Below are positions 18,080 to 27,640 of a stretch of 64,000 nt of DNA, piece after piece. The stretch's first letter is position 1; the number at the start of each line of letters is the position of its first letter. The notes under the pieces are model-generated. The model was not told where the DNA came from. It worked only from the letters and a program-made list of their open reading frames with translations, and searched no databases. Both the position numbers and the translations under genes were made by a program. This stretch comes from SZUA-309 sp965215995 (GTDB lineage Bacteria > Pseudomonadota > Gammaproteobacteria > Pseudomonadales > Azotimanducaceae), in the NCBI GenBank assembly GCA_965215995.1, contig OZ244128.1:2418001-2482000 (forward strand), given 5' to 3'.

Positions 18080-20368
18080 CTACTCGCCCGCCGTCACCTC
18101 CGCTCGCGAGCAGGCCGTATCCAGCAACTCCGGATAGTTCTTCCGGTAATCACTCTGGCAAAGGCCGATGGTGGCTTTCGTCATTTCCACCACATAGGCC
18201 CGAATGGCTTCGGCGCCCTCTTCGTCCACGGCATGAGCGAAGCTCGCCATGCCCTTGCCGGCAAAGGCACCACCGCGAACGATGGCATCCCAGGCCGCAT
18301 GCACGCTGGCATCCGAGTAGCGCAAATCGGGTATGCCACCACCGCTGGCGGTCAGCCCCGGCGAGTGACAAACGGCGCAGTAGTTGTGATATAGCGCCTG
18401 TCCTTGAGACACCTGCTCAGCGGTGTATTCCATAGGCGGTGGCTCGGGAATGTCGATGAAGGTGACGTTCACCGGTGGCAACTCGGCCTCACCGCCGATC
18501 TTGAAGGCGAGAATGCGGCCTTCGGAAAGCACGTTGCCCTTGTGCCGGGGCGCACCGGAAGCGAGGCCGAAGGCGCCACCCCAGCCTGCCAGTACCACCA
18601 CGTACTGCTCGCCATCTACCGTGTAAGTGACAGGTGCGGCAATGATGCCGGTGCCGACCGGATACTCCCAGACCAGCTCGCCGGTATCGGCCGTGTACGC
18701 GGCGAAGTAACCGTCGGATCGACCCTGGAAGACCAGATTGCCAGCGGTGGAAAGCAGGCCGCTGTTCCAGCTGCCCGAGTGCTGCACCCGCCAGACTTCC
18801 TGCTGAGTGACCGGATCCCAGGCGGCCAGGTGCCCGCGCACGGCCTTGAGGTCTTCGATGATCTGATCCGGATCGCTCGAAGGAACGATCTGCTGAAAGT
18901 CCACACCCGTGTTCCAGGCTTCCGGATCGTACTGGAAGGCGTTGTCCTGGGCGTAGCCGAAGGAGAGATCCAGCGCTGGAATGTAGACCAGACCCGTATC
19001 CTGGTTGTAGGTCATGGGGTGCCAGTTGTGGCCACCATAGGGCGCCGGCTGGATCTGTTTTGCGTCATTCGCGTAGTGAGCGTCCGGGATTTCCACCGGC
19101 CGGCCGGACTCCGGATCAATATGGCTGGCCCAGGTGACCGGTACGTAGGCTTCGGCGGAAATGAACTCGCCGTTGGTACGGTCGAGCACATAGAAGAAGC
19201 CGTTTTTCGGCGCCTGCATGATCACCTTCCGCGCTTCGCCATCCACCTCGATGTCGGCAAGGATCATGTGCTGGGTAGCGGTGTAGTCCCAGGTGTCGCC
19301 GGGCGTGGTCTGGTAGTGCCAGACCAGGGAGCCGTTGTCCGGGTTGATGGCGAGAATCGAGGAAACGTACAGGTTGTCGCCACCTCCCGGGGAGCGGATG
19401 TAGCGGTTCCAGGGCGCGCCGTTGCCGACGCCCACATAGAGTAAATTCAGCTCTGCGTCGTAGGCCATGGAGTCCCAGACCGTGCCGCCGCCACCGACTT
19501 CCCACCACTTACCGCCACGCCAGGTACCGGCTGCCACTTCCATGGCGCGGTTTTCGAAACCGTCAGCCGGGTTGCCGGGCACCGTGTAGAATCGCCAGGC
19601 CTGGGCGCCGGTGCCGGCGTCATATGCGCTGACATAGCCGCGCACACCATATTCGGCTCCGCCGTTGCCGATGATGACCTTGCCTTTAACAATCCGCGGC
19701 GCGCCGGTGATGGTATAAGGACGTTCCCGGTCTGTGGTCTGCACTTCCCAGACCAACTCGCCGGTGGCTGCATCGAGGGAGATCAGCCGGCCGTCGAGGG
19801 TGCCGGAGTAGATTCGGCCTTCCCAGGCGGCAACGCCGCGATTGACCACGTCACAGCAGGCGAACTTGCCCCACTCTCTCGGCACCTGCGGGTCATAGGT
19901 CCAGAGCAGCTCGCCGGTTTTCGCATCATGGGCCCAGACCACGGACCAGGAACCGGTGGAGAACATCACCCCGTCCACCACGATGGGTGTGGCTTCCAGT
20001 CCGCGCTTGGTGCCGGTGTCCCAGTACCAGGCGAGGCCGAGATTGGCGGCAGTTTCGGTGTTGATGTCATCGAGCGGGCTGTAACGCTGCTCGTCATAGG
20101 TGCGGCCATGTGACAGCCAGTTGCCCGGCTCTGAATCCGCGTCGCTGATACGAGCCCCGTCAATCGTGGCGGTGGCCGTCTGAATGGCCGCGGCACGGGT
20201 GTTGCCGGTATCGGCGCCCTGCTCTGCCGGTGTGGGCTCGACGGCGGCCTCTTCCGGGGCCGCTGTCTGCTCGCCGCAACCGGACAGGCCGAGCGCGGCA
20301 ACAGTGAGCGCCAGCAGCGCAAAAAGCCGGGTGAGCACGGACGCGCTCGTACTGAACGAATGAATCAT
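18080..20368 (-). CDS. PQQ-dependent quinohemoprotein alcohol dehydrogenase, lipoprotein form
   Basis: Oxidises alcohols with pyrroloquinoline quinone and passes electrons to a fused cytochrome c. From ATG 20368 the protein has about 762 residues with an N-terminal lipobox (LSGC), a PQQ beta-propeller domain with repeated tryptophan-docking motifs (TGELLWTYDP, TGELVWEVQT, TGELVWEYPV), a vicinal cysteine pair (FACCDVV), and a C-terminal cytochrome c domain with heme motif CAVCH. The lipobox suggests membrane tethering by lipid. No pqq synthesis genes are in the window. It is divergent from aceE. Confidence 0.93.
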   Translation of the reverse strand: MIHSFSTSASVLTRLFALLALTVAALGLSGCGEQTAAPEEAAVEPTPAEQGADTGNTRAAAIQTATATIDGARISDADSEPGNWLSHGRTYDEQRYSPLDDINTETAANLGLAWYWDTGTKRGLEATPIVVDGVMFSTGSWSVVWAHDAKTGELLWTYDPQVPREWGKFACCDVVNRGVAAWEGRIYSGTLDGRLISLDAATGELVWEVQTTDRERPYTITGAPRIVKGKVIIGNGGAEYGVRGYVSAYDAGTGAQAWRFYTVPGNPADGFENRAMEVAAGTWRGGKWWEVGGGGTVWDSMAYDAELNLLYVGVGNGAPWNRYIRSPGGGDNLYVSSILAINPDNGSLVWHYQTTPGDTWDYTATQHMILADIEVDGEARKVIMQAPKNGFFYVLDRTNGEFISAEAYVPVTWASHIDPESGRPVEIPDAHYANDAKQIQPAPYGGHNWHPMTYNQDTGLVYIPALDLSFGYAQDNAFQYDPEAWNTGVDFQQIVPSSDPDQIIEDLKAVRGHLAAWDPVTQQEVWRVQHSGSWNSGLLSTAGNLVFQGRSDGYFAAYTADTGELVWEYPVGTGIIAAPVTYTVDGEQYVVVLAGWGGAFGLASGAPRHKGNVLSEGRILAFKIGGEAELPPVNVTFIDIPEPPPMEYTAEQVSQGQALYHNYCAVCHSPGLTASGGGIPDLRYSDASVHAAWDAIVRGGAFAGKGMASFAHAVDEEGAEAIRAYVVEMTKATIGLCQSDYRKNYPELLDTACSRAEVTAGE

Positions 20369-20501
20369 GAAACCCCTCAATTGGTATACCTACCCTGTGC
20401 GCGAGTTTACCGGGCCGATCCGGAGAATGTACCCCCTTTCAGGGCGCTCCTTTATGATGCGGAATTCGACCCCGCTGGGGGTGAGCCACAGGAAGTTAAC
20501 G

Positions 20502-23219
20502 TTGGCAGAGAAACAGGACACCAGTCAGATACAGCAGGAACCCTTCAACCAGGAAGGCTCCTGGGATCAGGAACTGGCCGAATGGCTCGAAGCCATGGAC
20601 GACGTGCTCAGCGAGCGCGGCTCGGACGGGGCTCGTGATCTGATGCGGAAGCTGCAGTCTCATCTCTCTCATCGGGGGTTGGTGCTGACGGACGCTGCCC
20701 TCAACACACCGTACAAGAACACGATCGATGTGCGGGAACAGCCGCGTTACCCGGGCAATATCGAGCTGGAAACCCGGATCGGCAACATCATTCGCTGGAA
20801 CGCGGTGGCCATGGTACTGCAGGCCTACGACTCGGGTTCCGGCGTCGGCGGCCACATCGCCACCTACCTCTCGGCGGCGACCATGATGGAGGTGGGTTTC
20901 AATCATGTGTTCCGGGCGGCCAGCGATCAGTACGGTGGCGACCAGGTGCACTTCCAGGCGCACACAGCGCCAGGCGTCTACGCCAGGGCGTTCCTGGAGG
21001 GGCGGCTGACACAGACGCAGCTGACCAATTTCCGCCGCGAGCTTGCCGAGGGAGGTGGCCTGCCGAGCTACCCCCATCCGCGTCGATTGCCGGAGTTCTG
21101 GCAGATGCCGACGGCGAGCATGGGGCTCTCCACGCCCAGCGCCATATATCAGGCGCGCTTCACCAAGTACCTGGAGAGCCGGGGCCTGAAGCCGGACAAC
21201 GGCGGCAAGATCTGGACCTTCATCGGCGACGGCGAAGCAGACGAACCGGAAGTGCTCGGCACCATCAACATCGCCAGCCGCGAAGGCCTCGATAACCTGG
21301 TGCTGGTGATCAACTGCAACCTGCAACGCCTGGATGGTCCGGTTCGTGGCAACGGCAAGATCATCCAGGAGCTGGAGCGCGCCTTTCGCGGCGCAGACTG
21401 GCACGTGATCAAGGTGATCTGGGGCGGCGGCTGGGACCCTCTGTTTGCCCGGGACGAAGACGGCATTCTGCAGGAACGCATGGAGCAGGCGGTGGACGGG
21501 GACTACCAGATGTACACCGTCTCACCCGGTGATGCGGTTCGCGAGCACTGGGTCGAAACCTCCCCGGCCCTGAAAGAACTGATGAAGACGCTCTCGGACG
21601 AAGAGATCCGATCCATCAAGCGCGGCGGCCACGACCACCAGAAGATCTACGCAGCTTTCGAGCGGGCAGCGGCGGTCACCGGCAAGCCCTGCGTTGTGTT
21701 GCTGAAGACCGTGAAAGGCGATGGCCTGGGTCCCGGGACCGAAGGCTCGAACACGGTGCACCAGAAGAAGCACCTATCGCCGGACGAGCGGAAAGAGCTG
21801 GCCAAGCGACTGGATATCCCGTTGTCCGAAGAGGACGTGCTGGCAGCGCGGTTTTACCAGCCGCCGCCGGAATCAGAAGAGCTGCGCTATGCCCTCGCCC
21901 GCCGACAGGCATTGGGTGGTTTCCTTCCGCAGCGTCGAGTGGCTTGTGGACGCCTGATACCACCGGACCTAGAGATGTTTGCCGACCTGCTCGCCGGCAC
22001 CGAAGGCACGGACCGGGAAATCTCCACCACCATGGTGGTGGTGCGCATGCTGGCAAAGCTCCTGCGTGATAAGAAACTAGGACCTTACATCGTGCCCATC
22101 GTGCCGGATGAAGCACGCACCTTCGGCATGGACGGCCTGTTTCCCCAGGCAGGCATCTACTCGCCTGCCGGCCAGCAGTACCGACCGGTGGATGCCGGTA
22201 CCATCGCCCCCTATCGGGAAGCGGAGGATGGACAGATCCTGCAGGAAGGTATCTGCGAGACGGGGGCCATGGCTTCGTTTCTGGCGGCTGGCACGGCCTA
22301 TGCCAACCACGGCCTGCCGATGATTCCGTTCTATATCTTCTACTCCATGTTCGGCTTCCAGCGGGTAGGTGACATGATCTGGGCTTGCGGCGACATGATG
22401 TGCAAGGGCTTTCTGCTGGGCGGCACCTCGGGACGGACGACGCTCAACGGCGAAGGCGTGCAGCATCAGGACGGTCACTCGCACCTGATGGCCTCCACGG
22501 TGCCGAACATGAAGAGCTACGATCCCGCATTCGCTTACGAGGTGGTGCTGATCGTGCAGGACGGCATCCGACGGATGTACGGCGAGCTGGAAGACGTCTT
22601 CTACTACCTGACCGTTACCAACCAGAACTATGCCATGCCGGCCATCCCGGAAGCGGGGAGTGCCGTGCGTGCGGAGGTGGAGGCCGGCGTGCTGGCAGGC
22701 ATGTACTGCTTCGACAGGCAGGAAGGCGCGGTGGTCAACCTGTTCGGTAGCGGTGCGATCATGAGTGAGGTGATTGCGGCGCGTGAACACCTCTCGGCGC
22801 TCGGCATCGCCAGCAACCTCTGGTCGGTAACCAGCTACAACGAGCTCATGCGGGAAGGCATGGCGGCGGAACGTGAGCAGCTGATGAGCGTGGGCGAGGC
22901 GGCGCGAAAACCCCTGGTGGCCAAGCTGCTCGAGAACGAAGATGGCGTGTTCGTCGCAGCCAGCGACTACATGAAGGCGTTGCCGCTCTCCATAGCTCGT
23001 TGGATACCTGGTCCCTACGAGGTCCTGGGCACGGATGGTTTCGGCCTCTCGGAGGACCGGCATGTGCTCAGGGAGTACTTCGAAGTTTCCGCTGAATGGG
23101 TGGCCTACACTGCCCTCTCGACCCTCGCCCAGAACAATCTCCTGAATGCGGAAGTGGCGAAGCAGTTCGCGACGAAACACAGCCTGGATACGAGCAAGGC
23201 AGACCCGTTCGATGGTTGA
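20502..23219 (+). CDS. aceE: pyruvate dehydrogenase E1 component, homodimeric
   Basis: Thiamine-diphosphate enzyme that decarboxylates pyruvate in the pyruvate dehydrogenase complex. I choose the TTG at 20502 (MAEKQDTSQ), 6 nt behind AGGAAG, giving 905 residues, close to the E. coli and Pseudomonas proteins. The open frame extends back to 20367 but without a good ribosome-binding site. ThDP motif GDGEADEPEVLG and later blocks such as TSGRTTLNGEGVQHQDGHS are present. Unusually, aceF (E2) does not follow; a sulfotransferase gene overlaps the end by 8 bp. Confidence 0.95.
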   Translation: MAEKQDTSQIQQEPFNQEGSWDQELAEWLEAMDDVLSERGSDGARDLMRKLQSHLSHRGLVLTDAALNTPYKNTIDVREQPRYPGNIELETRIGNIIRWNAVAMVLQAYDSGSGVGGHIATYLSAATMMEVGFNHVFRAASDQYGGDQVHFQAHTAPGVYARAFLEGRLTQTQLTNFRRELAEGGGLPSYPHPRRLPEFWQMPTASMGLSTPSAIYQARFTKYLESRGLKPDNGGKIWTFIGDGEADEPEVLGTINIASREGLDNLVLVINCNLQRLDGPVRGNGKIIQELERAFRGADWHVIKVIWGGGWDPLFARDEDGILQERMEQAVDGDYQMYTVSPGDAVREHWVETSPALKELMKTLSDEEIRSIKRGGHDHQKIYAAFERAAAVTGKPCVVLLKTVKGDGLGPGTEGSNTVHQKKHLSPDERKELAKRLDIPLSEEDVLAARFYQPPPESEELRYALARRQALGGFLPQRRVACGRLIPPDLEMFADLLAGTEGTDREISTTMVVVRMLAKLLRDKKLGPYIVPIVPDEARTFGMDGLFPQAGIYSPAGQQYRPVDAGTIAPYREAEDGQILQEGICETGAMASFLAAGTAYANHGLPMIPFYIFYSMFGFQRVGDMIWACGDMMCKGFLLGGTSGRTTLNGEGVQHQDGHSHLMASTVPNMKSYDPAFAYEVVLIVQDGIRRMYGELEDVFYYLTVTNQNYAMPAIPEAGSAVRAEVEAGVLAGMYCFDRQEGAVVNLFGSGAIMSEVIAAREHLSALGIASNLWSVTSYNELMREGMAAEREQLMSVGEAARKPLVAKLLENEDGVFVAASDYMKALPLSIARWIPGPYEVLGTDGFGLSEDRHVLREYFEVSAEWVAYTALSTLAQNNLLNAEVAKQFATKHSLDTSKADPFDG

Positions 23220-24006
23220 CGCCGCCACCAAGTCTCGACCGGACCGGGTGCACGTGATCGGCTGCTATCGAAGCGGCACCACGCTGATGATGGAGCTCCT
23301 CTGGTACGCGTACGACTTCAGCGGTCGTTGCGAACATGAAGCACCCCTGTTCCGGGCAATCCCGGCAGGGGAACGGCTCTACCTCACCAAGAAGCCACCG
23401 GACACCATCCGCATCGAGCAGGCCTTTCTCGCCGACGAGCAGCTTTTGGTAATCGCCATGGTGCGGGACCCGAGGGCCATGGCCACCAGCCGGCATGCCA
23501 AGCGTCCGGACGTCTACTTCTCGGGGTTTGGCCGCTGGCTCGAGTATCAGGAGGCGATCGAGCGGCTCGCCGATCACCCGCGCTGGCTGATCGTGCGCTA
23601 CGAGGAGTTGTTGCAGGACCCCCAGTCCGTTCAGCGCGCCATCGAGGCGCGGTTTCCATTTCTGAAGCGACAGCGGGATTTCGAGCGGTACCCGGAGGGT
23701 GCGGAGGTTCCGGAAAAGGCCGAGTTCTCGCTCGGTGGGGCACGGAAGATCGACCCGAGCCGCGCCGCTGGCTGGCACGAGCACCTGCCCCGGATCAAGG
23801 ACCAGTTGGATAAGCACCCGAAGGTGGCCGACAAGCTGATTGAGCTCGGATACGAGGCGGATCATTCCTGGCAGGAGTGTCTGGAAGGGGTTACCCCGCA
23901 TCGGCAGAAGCACAAGGATGAGGCGCCGCACTTTTTCAAGGCGCTGGAGGCCCGGTTTCGGTATTGGGTTCGGACTCGGCGGTATCTTCGGTCGATTTCT
24001 GCGTAG
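23212..24006 (+). CDS. sulfotransferase family protein
   Basis: Predicted PAPS-dependent sulfotransferase; acceptor unknown. The 264-residue protein has the 5'-phosphosulfate-binding loop GCYRSGTTLMMELL at its N-terminus, and the 3'-phosphate motif region around MVRDPRAMATSR. The start ATG 23212 lies inside the end of aceE (8-bp overlap), so it is probably translated from the same message. Confidence 0.82.
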   Translation: MVDAATKSRPDRVHVIGCYRSGTTLMMELLWYAYDFSGRCEHEAPLFRAIPAGERLYLTKKPPDTIRIEQAFLADEQLLVIAMVRDPRAMATSRHAKRPDVYFSGFGRWLEYQEAIERLADHPRWLIVRYEELLQDPQSVQRAIEARFPFLKRQRDFERYPEGAEVPEKAEFSLGGARKIDPSRAAGWHEHLPRIKDQLDKHPKVADKLIELGYEADHSWQECLEGVTPHRQKHKDEAPHFFKALEARFRYWVRTRRYLRSISA

Positions 24007-24093
24007 GTCTCCATGGCAATGAGACCTGGTTAACAAACCTGTCGATCCAATCCGGCGACAATCGAGGGCTCATCGAATTGGTAATGCCGATAC

Positions 24094-24762
24094 ATGGATT
24101 TGCGTTTTTCCCAATTCGAGGTCCTCACCACGACCGGGTCGTTTTTCATCTGCCTGTTTTTCGTGTGTGTCTTTCTCGAGGCCTCGGACATTGAGCAGGA
24201 GCTCGGCGCCACCGCTGCAGAGGCGGTGAGCAAGCAGAACCTGTTCTGGGCCAGTGTCACCCCCTCCGGCCAGGAAATCGTGCTCACGGGCGCAGCCCCT
24301 GATTACAACTCGAAAAAGCGGGCAGGCGAAATCGCGGCAAACGTTCCGGGGGTGACCAGTGTGGACAATCAGATTGTGATTATCGGCGAGGCGGGGACCT
24401 GCCAGCAGGAGCTGAACGACTTCATGGCCAAGGAGCGGGTGACGTTCAAGAAAGGCAAGGCCGAGTTCACCGAGTCGAGCTACCCGTTGCTGACCCTGCT
24501 TGCCAGCATAGCCCGCAACTGCGACACCCGGCTGGAGATTGCCAGCCACACAGATGCGCAAGGGGATGCGGCAATCAACATGAAGCTCTCGCAGCGCCGC
24601 GCGGACGCGGTGCGTAGATACCTGGTGCAGAGCGGCGTGGCCGCGAATCAGCTCGAAGCCACCGGTTATGGGGAGACACAACCCATTGCCGACAACGACA
24701 CCGACGAAGGCCGCCAGGCCAATCGTCGAGTGGAATTCCGCGTGATTGGAGACTCAGCGTGA
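24094..24762 (+). CDS. BON and OmpA-like domain envelope protein
   Basis: The 222-residue protein has an N-terminal hydrophobic anchor (FFICLFFVCVFL), a BON-like segment (about residues 50-95, ending NVPGVTSVDNQIVI) and a C-terminal OmpA peptidoglycan-binding domain with SHTDAQGDAAINMKLSQRRA and the closing NRRVEF motif. It probably links the inner membrane to peptidoglycan. It overlaps the next gene by 4 nt, so they form one unit. Confidence 0.87.
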   Translation: MDLRFSQFEVLTTTGSFFICLFFVCVFLEASDIEQELGATAAEAVSKQNLFWASVTPSGQEIVLTGAAPDYNSKKRAGEIAANVPGVTSVDNQIVIIGEAGTCQQELNDFMAKERVTFKKGKAEFTESSYPLLTLLASIARNCDTRLEIASHTDAQGDAAINMKLSQRRADAVRRYLVQSGVAANQLEATGYGETQPIADNDTDEGRQANRRVEFRVIGDSA

Positions 24763-25577
24763 TCTTCCTGATTCTGAAAATGCTCGTATACCTCCTGCTT
24801 GCCCTGGCGGCAGGCGTTGGCGCCGGTTGGGTGCTGCGACATATCGCCGCTGCCAAGCAGGAAGAAGACATGCAGCGGACACTGGCGGATGCCCGGGCCC
24901 GGGTGCCGCAGTTCGAGTCGCTCATTCGCTCCCGGGATGAGCAGATCAAGCGGCTGAAGGAAGAGCTGAAAGACAAGGACGTGCGCATCAACGCTCTGGT
25001 GGACGATGTGCGCGAAGCCGAACTCGCCATGAAGGACAAGGACCGGGAGCTGAAGGAATTCACCGCCCGGCACGAAACCCTGGCGGAACTGACAGACGAG
25101 CCCACGGATCCACAGGAGAACACGAGTGAGGTGCTCATGGGTGGCGATGTGCTCGATGTGGACACCGCATCTAGCTCGGCATCCGGATCCCTGCCGGAGA
25201 GTGACTCCGGCTCAGACAGCGAACTCAGATCCGAGATCACCCGTCTCGAGCACGAGCTGCGCGAGGCCAAGTCGCAGGCAGCGGACGCCATGGCCGAAGC
25301 AGCCGCGGCGGAAGCGGAAGTCATCACCCTCAAGGCGCAGCTGGCGCGTGCCGGTCACGGTGCCGAGAACAGCGACAGCCAGGCCGTTGCCGAGCTGGAA
25401 GCTAGACTCAAGCAGAAGGCGGAAGAGCACAACCGATTGGCTCGGGCACTCGAATCCGAGCAGCGCCGGGTGACCGAACTGGAGCGGGAACGGGAGCTGC
25501 AGAACAAGTCGTTGCGGGTGCTGCATCAGCAGCTCGAGCTGGAAAAGGAGCGTGGTCAGCGCGCCGCGGCGGGCTGA
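24759..25577 (+). CDS. membrane-anchored coiled-coil protein
   Basis: Unknown function. The 272-residue protein starts with a single helix (MIFLILKMLVYLLLALAAGV) and continues almost entirely as charged heptad-repeat coiled coil, interrupted by an acidic, serine-rich linker near residues 115-150 (SSSASGSLPESDSGSDSE). The GTG start overlaps the OmpA-like gene by 4 nt, so the pair likely works together in the envelope. The 3' end overlaps the convergent MFS gene by 22 bp. Confidence 0.75.
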   Translation: MIFLILKMLVYLLLALAAGVGAGWVLRHIAAAKQEEDMQRTLADARARVPQFESLIRSRDEQIKRLKEELKDKDVRINALVDDVREAELAMKDKDRELKEFTARHETLAELTDEPTDPQENTSEVLMGGDVLDVDTASSSASGSLPESDSGSDSELRSEITRLEHELREAKSQAADAMAEAAAAEAEVITLKAQLARAGHGAENSDSQAVAELEARLKQKAEEHNRLARALESEQRRVTELERERELQNKSLRVLHQQLELEKERGQRAAAG

Positions 25578-26851
25578 TCGGCTTCGGGCGCGGCCGTCTG
25601 CAACACCCGCCCGTCCAGATTGCGGATCTCCGACTTCATCAAGGTGGTTGCCACGATAGCAATCAGATAGATCGCGCTCCCGGTGATCACCGCCCAGGAT
25701 GCGCCCAGGCTGTCCGCCAACCCGCCGAGAAACAATCCGCCCAACGGAGCCAGGCTGTAACCGATGGTGTGGATGCCCATCACCCGTCCCCTGAGGGCAT
25801 CGGGCACTTCGAGCTGAAGCACGGTCATCGAGATGATCATGAAGGCAGAGGCGCTGGCGGCGACCAGGAAAGCGAGCACCAATGCCAGGGGCAGGCTCTG
25901 CAACGCGCTGGTGCTGGCGAAAGCGAACAGAAAGAACACGGAGCCTGCGGCGCCGCCAAGCATGATCAGGCCGAGACGACGCGACTCCTGCACCATGCCG
26001 ATCAGCAAAGTGCCCATCACCGAGCCAAGCCCACCTGCACTGAGCAGGTAGCCATAGCCGGTCTCATCCGTGCCGAGCAGATCTACAAAGACCGGCATGA
26101 TCTGCACGTAGGACTGAGAGAAGAACATGCCGACGAAGGTGAGACCAAGCAGCCAGCGGAAGATGTCGGTGCGGAAGATGAAGCGGAATCCTTCCTTCAG
26201 CTGCTCCACCGGGGACTCGTGAGCGGTAGGCGGAACCTGCACATGGATGGTGGTGAGGACGATGGACATGACCAGAAAGCCCAGGGTCGCGATGGCAAAG
26301 ATCGGCCAGGTGTCTTCCGCAAGTGCGATGATGAGGCCACCGACCGCGGGTATGGCCATACGTGTTGACTGCCAGATGAAGGCATTCATGGCCGCACCGG
26401 AGAGATAGGCGTAGCGCTCGAGCAGCAACGGAAAGATGGACGCTCTGGCCGGCCAGTCGAGGCCGCTGATGAGTGATACGGCAGCGGCGATGAGAAGCAC
26501 CTGCCAGACAGTCACCAGTCCCGAGTAGTCGAGGAAAGTCAGCAGCGCCAGCAGTCCGGCGGTGATAGCCGAAGTGGTGATCAGAATCAGGCGCCGGTCA
26601 AAGCGGTCAGCAATCACGCCGCCAAGCAGCGTCATCAGGATGTTCGGAACCGAGGCAGCGGCACCCAGCACACCGAGCTGCAGGGCGGAACCTGACAGCT
26701 CAAAGATCAGCCAGCCCTGGCCCAGAGTGACCAGCTGGGTCGCGCCCACGGATGCGAAGGAGGCAAACCAGTAGCGGCGAAAACGCGGGAAGCCAAGCGC
26801 CGGATAGCGTTCGACGATGGCTCGGCCGAGCGCGTGTAAGCCTGCGGTCAT
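25556..26851 (-). CDS. MFS transporter
   Basis: Major facilitator superfamily permease, MFS_3/enterobactin-exporter-like; substrate unknown. From ATG 26851 (MTAGLHALGRA) it has 431 residues and twelve predicted helices, with the loop motif GGVIADRFDRRLIL after helix 2, typical of MFS, and a related GALRGRVMGIHT stretch in the second half. A longer frame exists upstream to 27070 but would overlap the divergent folate-ligase-like gene and adds a low-complexity arginine-rich tail, so I reject it. Confidence 0.9.
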   Translation of the reverse strand: MTAGLHALGRAIVERYPALGFPRFRRYWFASFASVGATQLVTLGQGWLIFELSGSALQLGVLGAAASVPNILMTLLGGVIADRFDRRLILITTSAITAGLLALLTFLDYSGLVTVWQVLLIAAAVSLISGLDWPARASIFPLLLERYAYLSGAAMNAFIWQSTRMAIPAVGGLIIALAEDTWPIFAIATLGFLVMSIVLTTIHVQVPPTAHESPVEQLKEGFRFIFRTDIFRWLLGLTFVGMFFSQSYVQIMPVFVDLLGTDETGYGYLLSAGGLGSVMGTLLIGMVQESRRLGLIMLGGAAGSVFFLFAFASTSALQSLPLALVLAFLVAASASAFMIISMTVLQLEVPDALRGRVMGIHTIGYSLAPLGGLFLGGLADSLGASWAVITGSAIYLIAIVATTLMKSEIRNLDGRVLQTAAPEADQPAAAR

Positions 26852-26877
26852 GCAATCTCCTCGGAGGGCCGTGTAGT

Positions 26878-27636
26878 ATGCCTGTCCGCGCCGCAAAGTT
26901 AAGACGGCAATTGACAGATCTCGTCTTCGACAACAAAGCAGATGCCCGAGGCTGGGTGTGGGATCGGCTCCAGGCCGAGGGGCTCGCTCGGTTCCCGTTT
27001 CCACCTCACGGCCGGATCCCGAACTACGTGGGCGCGGACCTGGCAGCGAAGCGGCTTCTCGACGAGCCACCCTGGAAGGAAGCCCGGGACATCAAGGTGA
27101 ATCCGGATTCCCCGCAGCGAGCCGTATGCCTGCTGGCACTGGAAAAAGGCATCCGCGTCTATGTGCCGACCCCGCGGTTGACCGGCGGCTTCCATCTGCT
27201 GGACCCGGAAGCCATCGCGCCTGGCGACTATCAGGCGGCGGCTACGCTTTCGAGCATGGCCGACTACTCCAGACCCGTGGCGCTGGCGGAGATGCCGCAG
27301 ATGGATGCCATCGTCACCGGCTGCGCCGCGGTGACGCGCGCAGGCAAGCGTTGCGGCAAAGGCGAGGGCTACAGCGACATCGAGTTCGCGCTGCTACGCG
27401 AGTTGGGCCATGCGCCGGTGCCTGTTGCGACCACTGTGCATGACGCGCAGCTGGTGGCGGATTTTCCCATCGAGGCCAATGACCTGCCGCTGTCGCTCAT
27501 CTGCACGCCGACGCAAACGATTCGGATCGGCTCGCCGTTACCGGCGCCGGATGGCATTGACTGGTCGAGACTGGATGAGGCGGACCTGGAGCGGATGCCG
27601 TTGCTGCTTGAGCTGCGGGTGGAGATCGAAAAATGA
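26878..27636 (+). CDS. 5-formyltetrahydrofolate cyclo-ligase family protein (MTHFSD-like)
   Basis: The 252-residue protein belongs to the 5-formyl-THF cyclo-ligase fold. The ATP-binding signature reads GKGEGYSDIEFALL rather than the classical glycine-rich form with YYDR, as in the divergent MTHFSD-like branch, so cyclo-ligase activity is not assured. Start ATG 26878 behind GGAGGG; it is divergent from the MFS gene with only 26 bp between them. Confidence 0.82.
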   Translation: MPVRAAKLRRQLTDLVFDNKADARGWVWDRLQAEGLARFPFPPHGRIPNYVGADLAAKRLLDEPPWKEARDIKVNPDSPQRAVCLLALEKGIRVYVPTPRLTGGFHLLDPEAIAPGDYQAAATLSSMADYSRPVALAEMPQMDAIVTGCAAVTRAGKRCGKGEGYSDIEFALLRELGHAPVPVATTVHDAQLVADFPIEANDLPLSLICTPTQTIRIGSPLPAPDGIDWSRLDEADLERMPLLLELRVEIEK

Positions 27637-27640
27637 AGCG

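Noticed and set aside
25556..27070. Extended MFS start at 27070
   Set aside because: The added 73 residues overlap the divergent gene at 26878 and look like arginine/proline-rich non-coding translation.
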